A DNA stretch of 64,000 bases. Source: VAZQ01 sp963835165 (lineage in GTDB: Bacteria; Pseudomonadota; Alphaproteobacteria; Rhizobiales; Xanthobacteraceae). The stretch is taken from the NCBI GenBank assembly GCA_963835165.1, contig CAWIGD010000048.1, forward strand, positions 62,001-126,000. The letters run 5' to 3'. The position numbers and the translations under genes were made by a program. This document shows, one piece after another, positions 27,497-35,760 of this stretch (position 1 is the first letter of the stretch; each line of letters opens with the position of its first letter). Below the pieces are notes generated by a model. It made no database searches. It saw only the letters and a list, made by a program, of their open reading frames with translations, and was not told where the DNA came from.

Positions 27497-27652
27497 CTAG
27501 ATATGTCCGGTCAGCGCCAGCACCACGATGATCAGGAGGATCAGGCCCAGGCCACCGCCGGGTCCATAGCCCCAGTCCCGGCTGTAGCCCCAGGTCGGCA
27601 ACGCGCCGACCAATGCCAGAATAAGTACGATGATCAGAATGGTCGTCAGCAT
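27497..27652 (-). CDS. DUF3309 family mini-protein
   Basis: This 51-aa protein is encoded on the minus strand (start ATG complement of 27650-27652, stop TAG complement of 27497-27499). It has two hydrophobic helices, about residues 3-18 and 35-49, flanking a conserved aromatic/glycine turn, PTWGYSRDWGYGPGGGLG. That hairpin layout and motif are those of the DUF3309 family, small membrane proteins of unknown role that are frequent in Rhizobiales. A GAGCGAGG stretch lies upstream of the start. Confidence 0.82.
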   Translation of the reverse strand: MLTTILIIVLILALVGALPTWGYSRDWGYGPGGGLGLILLIIVVLALTGHI

Positions 27653-27779
27653 GGTGTGCCTCGCTCAAGTGAATAATCGTGGCGAATAACGCGGCGGCGG
27701 GCGCCGAGTTCCATGGCGGGAACCAGTCCGGAGTTTAATCGCGCGTGTCGCCCAAAAGCCCGAGGCTTTCGAATCCAAT

Positions 27780-27854
27780 CTAGTGTGGCGCATTGACGTT
27801 CCTATCAGTATTGGCCGCGAGTCCTTAGGAACGTCAAATGCAAAGCCACACTAG
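27780..27854. repeat. Palindromic repeat A1 (first hairpin of a CTAG-bounded pair)
   Basis: This 75-nt hairpin is bounded at both ends by CTAG. Outer arms CTAGTGTGGC/GCCACACTAG pair perfectly (10 bp). Inner arms (from GCATT to GACGTTCCTA with TAGGAACGTC to AATGC) pair apart from single-base bulges. The loop contains GGCCGCGAG, shared with repeat B1 at 51.6 kb. It is followed after a 12-nt spacer by A2. I do not recognise the family. Confidence 0.85.
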
Positions 27855-27866
27855 GATCATGACTTG

Positions 27867-27941
27867 CTAGTGTCCCTTTGTTTCCGACGTTCGTAAAAGC
27901 GGTGCTGCGAAATGATACGAACGTCGGAAACGGGACACTAG
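27867..27941. repeat. Palindromic repeat A2 (second hairpin of a CTAG-bounded pair)
   Basis: This 75-nt hairpin has a 10-bp outer stem (CTAGTGTCCC/GGGACACTAG), a TTTG-versus-C internal loop and a perfect 15-bp inner stem (TTTCCGACGTTCGTA with its complement), closed by a 20-nt loop. The last CTAG contains, on the minus strand, the TAG stop codon of the adjacent transporter gene. Outer arms and internal loop are identical to those of B2 (51676-51750), while the inner stem differs by compensatory changes. Confidence 0.88.
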
Positions 27942-29158
27942 CGGCGCACCAGGGTGAAAACGGCTACGGCCGTCGCGAGCCCGAACGCCAGCATCAGCAG
28001 CAGCAGCGGGACGGCCCCGGTTGCGTGCGCGACGGCGAGCCCGCCGAGCTGGGCGGCGGCGGCGCCGATCGCCATCTGGACGAAGCCGGTCAGGCCCGAG
28101 GCCGTGCCGGCCACCTGCGGACGGATGCTCACGGCGCCGGCAACCGACGTCGGCAGCAGCAGTCCGTTGCCGAAGCCGATGATGATTTGCGGCAGGAAGA
28201 TCGTGCTCATGTCCCAGCCCGGCAACCCGACGTAGACCAATACGTTGAGCAGGCATCCCGCGACGGTGAGCGCGATTCCCCACCAGATCAAGGCGTCGAT
28301 GCCCAAGCGTCTGGTGAGCCGCGACACGGCGAAATTGCCCGCCATGAATCCGATCGAGGGAACGAAAAACCAGAGGCCGTATTCGGCCGATGTGTGCCCC
28401 AGCATCGTCACCACCACATGGGGAGCACCGCCGAGAAAGCTGAAGAAGGGTGCCGAGCCGAACCCGGCGCATAGCGCGTAGCCGAAAAACCGCGGGCTGC
28501 CGGCCAGCGCGCGCACGTCAGCGCTGAAACGACCCCATCCGCCCGGCGCGGCGGAGAACGTGTGGGTCTCGGGCAACGCCAGCATCGCCCAGGCGAAAAC
28601 CGTGAAACTCAGCGCGGCGGTGAAGATGAAAATCGCTTCCCAGCCGAACAGGGTATCGAGGATGCCCCCGATCAGCGGCGCCGCCATCGGCATGAGCACC
28701 ACGACCGAGGTGACCAGCCCGATCATGGACGCTGCGTGCTCGCGATCGTACAGATCGCGGATGATCGCGCGTCCGATGGTTTGGCCGGTCGAGGCGCCGA
28801 GCGATTGCGCGACGCGGGCGACGATGAGGCTCAAAATGCTCGCGGCAAAGATAGCCGCGGTGCTGGCGATGGTGGCGAGCGCAAGCCCCGCCAGGACGAC
28901 CGGCCGGCGGCCGAAACGGTCGGACAATGGACCAAACACGAGCTGTGCCACCGCGAGGCCGAGGAGATAGAGCGAGACGGTGAGCTGGACGCTGGCGGGA
29001 TCGGCTTCGAATTTGGCCACCAGGCTGGGGATCGCCGGCACCAGGATGTTGAGCGAAAGCGAGCTCACTCCGGTCATGGCGATCAGCAGGGCGAGCAGCC
29101 GCCATCGCGTGGGACGCGCCTCGCTCCTGGTCGTGCCTTTCGTCGTTGGGTCGAGCAC
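27938..29158 (-). CDS. Bcr/CflA-type MFS drug efflux transporter
   Basis: This protein of about 406 aa has 12 hydrophobic segments. The MFS motif A after helix 2, GPLSDRFGRRP, and the 12-helix drug:H+ antiporter motif SLNILVPAIPSL fit the Bcr/CflA group, exporters of antibiotics, sulfonamides or amino acids. The start is uncertain. I prefer the GTG complement of 29156-29158, 17 bp after the aminopeptidase stop. The frame is open 126 bp further upstream, overlapping that gene, but that extension is Arg-rich and unlike the family. The TAG stop is supplied by palindromic repeat A2. Confidence 0.87.
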   Translation of the reverse strand: MLDPTTKGTTRSEARPTRWRLLALLIAMTGVSSLSLNILVPAIPSLVAKFEADPASVQLTVSLYLLGLAVAQLVFGPLSDRFGRRPVVLAGLALATIASTAAIFAASILSLIVARVAQSLGASTGQTIGRAIIRDLYDREHAASMIGLVTSVVVLMPMAAPLIGGILDTLFGWEAIFIFTAALSFTVFAWAMLALPETHTFSAAPGGWGRFSADVRALAGSPRFFGYALCAGFGSAPFFSFLGGAPHVVVTMLGHTSAEYGLWFFVPSIGFMAGNFAVSRLTRRLGIDALIWWGIALTVAGCLLNVLVYVGLPGWDMSTIFLPQIIIGFGNGLLLPTSVAGAVSIRPQVAGTASGLTGFVQMAIGAAAAQLGGLAVAHATGAVPLLLLMLAFGLATAVAVFTLVRR

Positions 29159-29175
29159 CGGATAGCCCAGCGGGT

Positions 29176-31011
29176 TCAGCTTTGGGCGAGCGGGCGGGTG
29201 GCGGCCGCGAGCCACGCGCGCGTCTCGGCGTCGACGAGCGGCGACAGCGTCTGCGCGACGCGCGCATGATAGCCGTCGAGCCACTCCGTCTCTTCGGGCG
29301 TGAGCATATTGGCTACGATCAGCCGACGGTCGATGGGCGCCAGCGTGAGCGTCTCGAAAGCATTGAGCGGTTTCTCAGCGCCGGGGACGGCGGCGGCCTC
29401 CACTACGAGCACAAGATTCTCGATGCGGATGCCGTAGGCGCCGGCTTTGTAATAGCCGGGCTCGTTCGAGAGGATCATGCCGCGCCGGAGCGCCGTCGTG
29501 CCCAGCTTGGAGATGCGCGCCGGGCCTTCGTGCACCGAGAGATAGCTGCCGACGCCATGTCCGGTGCCGTGATCGAAGTCGAGCCCCTGCGCCCACAAAA
29601 ATTGCCGCGCAAACGAGTCGAGTTGCGCGCCGGTGGTCCCGTCCGGAAACACCGCGCGCGCGATCGCGATATGACCTTTGAGCACGCGGGTGAATCGCTC
29701 GCGCATCTCGGCGGTCGGCTCGCCGACCGCGACCGTGCGCGTGATGTCGGTGGTGCCGTCCTGGTATTGGCCGCCGGAATCGATCAGAAACAACTCGCCG
29801 GGGGCGATCGCGCGATTGGTCTTGCTGGTGACGCGGTAATGCACGATCGCGCCATCGGGACCGGCACCGGAGATGGTCGGAAAGGAAATGTCCTTGAGCA
29901 GGCCGGTGTCGCGTCGAAAGCCCTCGAGCGCGGCGACCGCGTCGATCTCGGTGAGGGTGCCGCGCGCGGCCTCGCGATCAAACCAGGCGAGGAAGCGTGT
30001 TACGGCCGCACCGTCGCGGATATGCGCCGCCCGCGCGCCGGAAATCTCGACTTGGTTCTTTACGGCCTTCATCAACGCAATCGGGCAGGCCCCGCGTGCG
30101 ACCTTGCCGCCGTGGGTGATGACGAGGCGTGCGAGCGCATCGGCGGCCGTGGCCTGATCGAGCTTCACGGTCTTGCGCGCTTGCCCGAGCGCCGCCAGCG
30201 CCTGCACGAAATCGGCCGGCTCGCGCACGTCGGCGAGGCCTTCGAGACGGTCACGTACATCGTTCGAGAGCTTTCGTCCGTCGACAAAGAGCGCGGCCCG
30301 CCCTGTCTGCGGAACGACCGCGAAGGCGAGCGGCAATGGTGTGTGAGCGACGTCCGCGCCGCGGATGTTGAACGCCCAGGCGACGGCATGCGGATCCGAG
30401 ACGACCAGCGCGTCGGCGCGCAGCTTCGCCAGCTCGGCCCGGATGCGGGCGAGCTTTTCCTCGGCCCCCTCTCCGGCGAAGCGCAGGTCATGCAGCGTGA
30501 CGGCGCCCAATGGAGGGGCGGGACGGTCTCTCCAGATCGCGTCGATCAGGTCGGGCTCGACTGCGACCAAGGTGGCGCCCGCCGCGGCGCAGGCCTTGGC
30601 CAGTCGTTCGGCGCTTTCGACCGTGTGCAGCCAAGGGTCGTAGCCAAGGCGGTCGGCGCTCGTGAGATTGGTCTCTATCCAGCGATCCGGCGGCGTCTCC
30701 ACCAGATGCTCGATGGTGAACAGCGAGGTATCCACCTGCTCGCGGACTTGCAGTGTGTAGCGTCCGTCGACAAACAGCACCGCCCGCTCCATCAGGACGA
30801 TCGCGGCGCCCGCGGATCCGGTAAAGCCGGTGAGCCACGCGAGGCGCTCCTCGGACGCCGGCACATATTCGTTCTGGTGGCGGTCGGAGCGCGGAACCAC
30901 GAAGCCCGTCAATCCGCGCCGCGCCAGCTCGGTGCGCAACGCGGCGACGCGCGCCCCGCTTGCCGCGCGCTCGGTGCGATCTTCGAACGACTGGAAGCGG
31001 GCCTCGAACAT
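29176..31011 (-). CDS. Aminopeptidase P family protein (Xaa-Pro aminopeptidase, M24B)
   Basis: This 611-aa three-domain enzyme releases N-terminal residues before proline. Two creatinase-like N-terminal domains (about residues 15-310) precede the pita-bread catalytic domain. Its metal ligands are visible in LIDSGGQY, GTTDITRT, GTGHGVG, LSNEPGYY and RIENLVLV. Length and architecture match the long cytosolic form rather than the shorter E. coli PepP type. It lies upstream of, and probably shares a transcript with, the MFS gene (17-bp gap). Confidence 0.94.
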   Translation of the reverse strand: MFEARFQSFEDRTERAASGARVAALRTELARRGLTGFVVPRSDRHQNEYVPASEERLAWLTGFTGSAGAAIVLMERAVLFVDGRYTLQVREQVDTSLFTIEHLVETPPDRWIETNLTSADRLGYDPWLHTVESAERLAKACAAAGATLVAVEPDLIDAIWRDRPAPPLGAVTLHDLRFAGEGAEEKLARIRAELAKLRADALVVSDPHAVAWAFNIRGADVAHTPLPLAFAVVPQTGRAALFVDGRKLSNDVRDRLEGLADVREPADFVQALAALGQARKTVKLDQATAADALARLVITHGGKVARGACPIALMKAVKNQVEISGARAAHIRDGAAVTRFLAWFDREAARGTLTEIDAVAALEGFRRDTGLLKDISFPTISGAGPDGAIVHYRVTSKTNRAIAPGELFLIDSGGQYQDGTTDITRTVAVGEPTAEMRERFTRVLKGHIAIARAVFPDGTTGAQLDSFARQFLWAQGLDFDHGTGHGVGSYLSVHEGPARISKLGTTALRRGMILSNEPGYYKAGAYGIRIENLVLVVEAAAVPGAEKPLNAFETLTLAPIDRRLIVANMLTPEETEWLDGYHARVAQTLSPLVDAETRAWLAAATRPLAQS

Positions 31012-31146
31012 GGCGGCACTCTATTGAGCGGGATGCGGCGCGGCAATCCTCCATCGCATGGCACGGAACTTCGCCCAGATCGAGATTGGCATGGTGTCTG
31101 CATGGCTTGGGGGTGTAGATTGAAATTCCCCATCAAAGGTCCAGTC

Positions 31147-32103
31147 ATGCTCAAAAATCTCGCCCGCGCATTCTTCGCGGCCTGCCTGCTGTGCAACACT
31201 GCGGCAGGTGCTGGCTGGCCCGACCGGCCGGTTACGGTGATCGTGCCGTACGCGCCCGGCGGCATTACCGACATTCTGGCTCGCTTGACCGTCGAACATC
31301 TTCAGAGAACGTTCAAACAGTCATTCATTATTCAGAATGAAAGCGGCGCTGGCGGCATCATCGGTGCCGCCAATGCGGCGCGCGCCAAGCCCGACGGCTA
31401 TACGCTGTTTTTCGCGCCAATTGCCCTGCTGACGCTCTCTCCACTGACCACGAAGGTCACTTTTGCGACAAGCGATTTCGAGCCTATCTCGATCGTGGCC
31501 TCTAGTCCTTTCGTTGTGACCGTCAGCAAGGATTTTCCTGCCAATTCCATTTCAGAGTTCATTGCCGAGGTGAAGAAAAAGCCAGGCGGTTACACTTATG
31601 CGTCCGCAGGTTTGGGCAGTGCCACGCATGTCGCTTCGCTCCTATTCTTGAAGAGTGCGGGCCTGGACATGGTGCACGCGCCCTATCGCGGTGTTGGGCC
31701 AGCCTTCACCGATCTGATCGCCGGCCAAGTTCAGATGCTGTCGGCAAGCCCGGTCGAACTGAAGCCGTTTGTCGGGTCCGATAAGGTGAGGCCGCTTGCC
31801 ATCAGCAGCAAGCAACGCTCGAAATATTTGCCCGACGTGCCGGCCATCATCGAGACTCTGCCGAGTCCCTTTGTGGCCACCTACAACGGCCTCATGGCAC
31901 CAAGGCATACGCCGAAGGAGATCATTGACATGATCTCGGCGGAAATCGTTGCTGCTGAAAAGACTTCGGAATTTTTGGAGAGATTGTCCACGGTCGGCGT
32001 CGAACCGATGGGGACGACACCCCAGGAAATGGCGGAGGAGATCGTCGCAGACACGCAACGCTGGCGTGCGGTCGCAAACGACGTTGCACCGAAAGGGCAG
32101 TAA
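31147..32103 (+). CDS. TctC/Bug family solute-binding protein (1)
   Basis: This 318-aa exported receptor of the tripartite tricarboxylate transporter type has a signal peptide (residues 1-22, ending AAGAG). The Bug-family segments PYAPGGITDILAR, GGIIGAANAARAKPDGYT and MVHAPYRGVGPAFTDLIAGQ line the carboxylate pocket. The ATG at 31147 follows AAAGG. No TctA/TctB membrane genes are nearby. Its base composition looks visibly more AT-rich than the flanking aminopeptidase and prmA genes, and it is antiparallel to both. Lateral insertion between two housekeeping genes is a reasonable inference. Confidence 0.92.
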   Translation: MLKNLARAFFAACLLCNTAAGAGWPDRPVTVIVPYAPGGITDILARLTVEHLQRTFKQSFIIQNESGAGGIIGAANAARAKPDGYTLFFAPIALLTLSPLTTKVTFATSDFEPISIVASSPFVVTVSKDFPANSISEFIAEVKKKPGGYTYASAGLGSATHVASLLFLKSAGLDMVHAPYRGVGPAFTDLIAGQVQMLSASPVELKPFVGSDKVRPLAISSKQRSKYLPDVPAIIETLPSPFVATYNGLMAPRHTPKEIIDMISAEIVAAEKTSEFLERLSTVGVEPMGTTPQEMAEEIVADTQRWRAVANDVAPKGQ

Positions 32104-32141
32104 GCGTTTGACTGACCAACGTCTGGTCGAGAGCCGACCGA

Positions 32142-33101
32142 CTACGGCTTCCGGGTTCGACGCACGCGCGAAAGCACCAGCGTCGCCCAGCCTTCGAGCC
32201 GGATGCGGCGCACGAGCACGAGGCCGCGCGCACGATAGCTCGCAAGGGCAGCGCCCGTTTGCGCCGTCAGCAGCCCCGAGAGCACGACGTGTCCGTTGGG
32301 CGCAACGAGGCGCGCGATCGGCGTTGCGAGCTGGGTGAGCGGCTCGAGCAGGATATTGGCGAAGACCAGGTCGTAAGGCGCGCGGCAACGAAAGCGCGCG
32401 GCGCCGAGACCATCCGCATGGATGAGCTCGACAGCGGCCCTGACACGGTTGACCCGCGTGTTGTCGCGGGCGATGGCGATCGCGCGGGGATCGATGTCGC
32501 TTGCGAGCACCGGCCGACGCAGCGCTCTGGCCGCGGCGATCGCGAGCACACCGGTGCCGGTACCGATGTCGAGCACGTTCCGTTCGCGCCGGGGGCGGAG
32601 CGCGGGCGAACCGCGAGCTTTGCGCTTGCGGCGTCGTGCCCTTACGAGTGCGTCGAGGGCGAGCAGGCAGCCGCGCGTGGTGCCGTGGTGCCCGGTGCCG
32701 AAGGCGAGTGCGGCCTCGATTTGAATACCGATCTGGTTCGCCCGCACGCTGGCGCGATGATGCGCCCCGTGCACGACGAAGCGGCCGGCCTCGACCGGCG
32801 TGAGGCCTTCGAGGCTCTTGCGCACCCAATCCGTCGGCGCCAGCGTCTCGAACACCAGCGCATCGGCCGCCGCCGTGCCGGCGGTGGACGCGATCAGAGC
32901 CCGCACCGCCGTTTCGTCGGGATGACGGCGGAAATGCAGCGCGAGCGACCAGCGCCCGTCCGGTTGCTCGAAGGCGGACGCGGCGACCTCTTCCGCATCG
33001 AAGCTCTCGGCCAGCAGGTCGCCGATCTGTTGCGCCCTCTTGCCGTCGGTCGACAGCCGCGCGACCACGGTGGCGGCGGGCAGGGGCGAGGGGTAAGGCA
33101 T
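32142..33101 (-). CDS. prmA: Ribosomal protein L11 methyltransferase PrmA
   Basis: This 319-aa class I SAM methyltransferase trimethylates ribosomal protein L11. An N-terminal L11-recognition domain precedes FGTGHHGTTRGCLLALD, motif I VLDIGTGTGVLAIAAA, ASDIDPRAIAIARDN and the catalytic-loop ANILLEPL. A strongly basic segment of roughly 15 residues (RARRRKRKARG...RPRRER) sits just before motif I; I judge it an insertion relative to family members I remember. Otherwise length and motifs are normal. Confidence 0.93.
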   Translation of the reverse strand: MPYPSPLPAATVVARLSTDGKRAQQIGDLLAESFDAEEVAASAFEQPDGRWSLALHFRRHPDETAVRALIASTAGTAAADALVFETLAPTDWVRKSLEGLTPVEAGRFVVHGAHHRASVRANQIGIQIEAALAFGTGHHGTTRGCLLALDALVRARRRKRKARGSPALRPRRERNVLDIGTGTGVLAIAAARALRRPVLASDIDPRAIAIARDNTRVNRVRAAVELIHADGLGAARFRCRAPYDLVFANILLEPLTQLATPIARLVAPNGHVVLSGLLTAQTGAALASYRARGLVLVRRIRLEGWATLVLSRVRRTRKP

Positions 33102-33138
33102 TCAGGTCTTTCCGCGCATCCCCGACATTCACTGCCGC

Positions 33139-33292
33139 TTATCCAACGCCCGTGCCCGGCGATCCACAGGGCGGTCCTCAGTTTATCCAGCGTTTATGCC
33201 CAGCGCCGTCCACAGACTTGCGGCTAGTTGTCCAGCGGTTATTCGCACGCTTGTCCACCGTCCGGGCCGCTTTTTGCACAGGGCTGTCCCCA
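33139..33292 (+). repeat. Helically phased array of DnaA-box-like 9-mers
   Basis: Nine same-strand 9-mers resembling TTWTNCACA begin at 33139, 33160, 33183, 33206, 33228, 33239, 33251, 33272 and 33284. Intervals are 21, 23, 23, 22, 11, 12, 21 and 12 bp, multiples of one helical turn. TTTTGCACA (33272) matches the relaxed consensus exactly; others such as TTGTCCACC and CCGTCCACA have one to three mismatches. A short AT-rich stretch (33319-33332) follows. It lies in the 423-bp gap between prmA and an MFS gene. Function is unknown: a DnaA-binding array, an origin-like element or another regulator's operator are options. Confidence 0.5.
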
Positions 33293-33524
33293 GTTTTGGG
33301 ACCTCGCCGCGCGGCCGCAAAAGCATTAAATTCGGCGCTCGAATACAAGAAACGTCGGGATGGAACGCTAATGACGGGGTTCTCCTTCGCCGTGCTCATC
33401 CGCGCGGTCGTGCGCGCCGAGTCGATTCGATAGAGCGGCGTCATCTTTTCCACATTCGCAACACCCGGTGCTGCGCCGGCGATGACATCGGCGCCGCGCG
33501 GCGCCCAAGAAGCGTGAAGCAATA

Positions 33525-34754
33525 ATGCACCGCCCCGTCAGCTTGCAGTCGGTCGAAACCAGAGCCTCCTGGACCGTCGCCACGGTCGTGCTGGTGATCC
33601 TGACGCTGTCGTTCGGAGCGCCGTGGATCACCATCGTGGCGCTCAAGTCGATCGCCGCCGAGACGGCCGGCCTGCGCTCGGTTCCCGCCCTGGCAACATC
33701 GCTCGCGTGGTTCGGGTTCGGAATCGGCGGCATCGTCATGGGCCATATCGCGGAAAAGGTCGGGGTGCGATGGACCGTCATTTTCGGCGCCGTGATGATC
33801 TGGATCGGGCTTGCGCTCTCCACCGGCGGCGAGACCTGGCAGCTCTATGTTGGTCAGGGCCTGTTCGTGGGATTTCTCGGCATCGGCGGTATGAACGCGC
33901 CATTCTATGTCTATGTGAGCCGCTGGTTCGATCGCCGCCGCGGCTCGGCGCTCGCGCTGATCTCGAGCGGCAGCTATCTGGCCGGCGCCATCTGGCCGTC
34001 GATGTTCGAGCGCGCCATCACCTATGCGGGATGGCGCCAGACCATGTTTTATTATGGCCTGCTCGAGGTCGTGCTGGTCGTCCCGCTGGCGGCGATCTTC
34101 CTCCACCGGGCGCCTGAGTTGCCGCTGCCGGAAGGCGCGTTCGGCACCTCGCCCGCCCCCAAGTCCGTAATGGGTTGGCCGCCCAATCTCGTGTTCGGCT
34201 TGGTGGCCACGGCGGTCATCTTCTGCTGCATCCCCATGGCGATGCCGCAGGCGCATCTGCCTGCGCTCTGCAGCGATCTCGGCATCCTGGCGTCGCATGG
34301 CGCGGCCATGCTGTCGGTGCTGCTGGGGACGGCCTTCATTAGCCGTCAATTCTGGGGCTGGGTTTCCGACCGCGCCGGCGGCCTCAACACGGTTTTGATC
34401 GGGTCGATTTTTCAGATCATCGCGATGACGGCCTTTATGCTCACGCAGGATGAGGTCGGGCTGTTCACCGTCGCGGCCGCCTTCGGTCTGGGATTCGCCG
34501 GCATCATCCCGGCCTACATCCTGGCCATCCGAGAGCTGTTTCCGGCGTCGGAAGCCTATTGGCGGATTCCGACGTTCCTGCTGTGCAGCGGCAGCGGCAT
34601 GGCCATCGGTAGCTGGGTGGCCGGCGCGCTGTACGATCACTTCGGCACCTACGGTCCTGCCTTCGCCGGCGGGGTAGCCGCCAATGCCGTCAATCTGGCG
34701 ATCGTCGGGCTGCTGGTGTTCCGGCAGAAACAGTGGGCGGCGCGGTTTGCTTGA
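33525..34754 (+). CDS. MFS transporter, monocarboxylate/oxalate carrier-like
   Basis: This 409-aa inner-membrane carrier has 12 predicted helices. The helix-1 region LSFGAPWITIVALKSIA and the loop YVSRWFDRRRGSALALISSG resemble the OFA/monocarboxylate porter branch of the major facilitator superfamily, which often takes up small organic acids. That fits a neighbourhood rich in carboxylate receptors, but the substrate is not readable. The ATG at 33525 follows the phased repeat array by about 230 bp. Confidence 0.87.
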   Translation: MHRPVSLQSVETRASWTVATVVLVILTLSFGAPWITIVALKSIAAETAGLRSVPALATSLAWFGFGIGGIVMGHIAEKVGVRWTVIFGAVMIWIGLALSTGGETWQLYVGQGLFVGFLGIGGMNAPFYVYVSRWFDRRRGSALALISSGSYLAGAIWPSMFERAITYAGWRQTMFYYGLLEVVLVVPLAAIFLHRAPELPLPEGAFGTSPAPKSVMGWPPNLVFGLVATAVIFCCIPMAMPQAHLPALCSDLGILASHGAAMLSVLLGTAFISRQFWGWVSDRAGGLNTVLIGSIFQIIAMTAFMLTQDEVGLFTVAAAFGLGFAGIIPAYILAIRELFPASEAYWRIPTFLLCSGSGMAIGSWVAGALYDHFGTYGPAFAGGVAANAVNLAIVGLLVFRQKQWAARFA

Positions 34755-34837
34755 CCACGCCGCGCCAGCGTTTCAAGCTGCCGGCGACGCTGCGTGAAGC
34801 GGCGGAGTAGCCGCGGTCAGGGCTTCGCGCAAGTGCA

Positions 34838-35698
34838 ATGTCGGCCTTTTCGGAACCATCGCGGGTGACGCTGACGCGGCGACAGTTCGCTGTCGCCTGC
34901 GCCGTGGGCTTTGCCGCGGCGGCGACCACCGGCGGCATCTCCGCCAGCAGTTCGCAAACGGCGGGCCCGGCGCTCCCCACGGCACTCACCTTGAAGCCGG
35001 GCACTTTGGTCGTCGCCTCGGCCTACCCCGACCCGCCCTTCGATCTCATCGAGAACGGATCGGCGAGTGGTTTCGACATCGAGCTGATGCGCGCGATCAG
35101 CGCCCGCCTCGGTGTCGCCCTGCAGCCGGTGCGGTACTCCGGCGGTGACTTCAACGGCATCTTCGACGGCCTGGCAAAGCGCAGCTACGACGCCGTGATC
35201 TCGGGGACGACGATTACGCCGGAGCGCTCGGCAATCGTGCAGTTCTCCCAGCCCTATCTCGAATTCAATCAGGGCGTGGCGGTGAATCGCCGGTTGACGC
35301 CGGACGTCTCGTCGGTCGCGGGCCTGCGCGGCCTCATCGCGGGCATCCAGTCCGGCAATACCTCGGATTTCGTCGCCAGACGCCTCCTGGCGGAAGGCGC
35401 GATTGCGGGGATCAAATACTATCCCTATGACGGAATCGGGGTCGCGCTCGACGACCTCGAGGCCGGACGCATTGGTCTCGTGATCAAGCTCTTTCCGGTG
35501 ATCTCCTGGCTGGTGAAGGACCGTCCGCAGTTGTCGGTTGCGATGCAGGTGCCGACGCACGAGAAGCTCGGCATCGCCTTTGCCAAGGACAACGACGGTC
35601 TGTGCGCGGCGGTGAATCGCGCGCTGACCACTCTGCGCGGCAATGGCGAATTTGCCCGGCTGCAGGCGCGCTGGTTTCCGCCTTCGGGCCGTCCGTGA
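34838..35698 (+). CDS. ABC transporter substrate-binding protein, polar amino acid type (family 3)
   Basis: This 286-aa exported protein has a Tat-like signal (TRRQFAVAC at residues 12-20, followed by an Ala-rich core). The mature part has the family-3 pattern: LVVASAYPDPPFDLIE, GFDIELMRAISARLG, YDAVISGTTITPERS and a second lobe. Such proteins usually bind amino acids or related zwitterions. No permease or ATPase gene is near, so it is an orphan receptor here or uses a distant transporter. Confidence 0.88.
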   Translation: MSAFSEPSRVTLTRRQFAVACAVGFAAAATTGGISASSSQTAGPALPTALTLKPGTLVVASAYPDPPFDLIENGSASGFDIELMRAISARLGVALQPVRYSGGDFNGIFDGLAKRSYDAVISGTTITPERSAIVQFSQPYLEFNQGVAVNRRLTPDVSSVAGLRGLIAGIQSGNTSDFVARRLLAEGAIAGIKYYPYDGIGVALDDLEAGRIGLVIKLFPVISWLVKDRPQLSVAMQVPTHEKLGIAFAKDNDGLCAAVNRALTTLRGNGEFARLQARWFPPSGRP

Positions 35699-35760
35699 TC
35701 GGCGAGGGTTCAAGCCAGCGCCCACGGGTACGCCCACGCCCGACCCGCGACTAGCCCAAG

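Noticed and set aside
29146..31146. Very long plus-strand open frame running into the TctC gene at 31147
   Set aside because: It is the antisense of the aminopeptidase P gene. Its translation is Arg/Asp/Ala-rich without domains, a known by-product of GC-rich codon usage. Only the part from 31147 on is coding.
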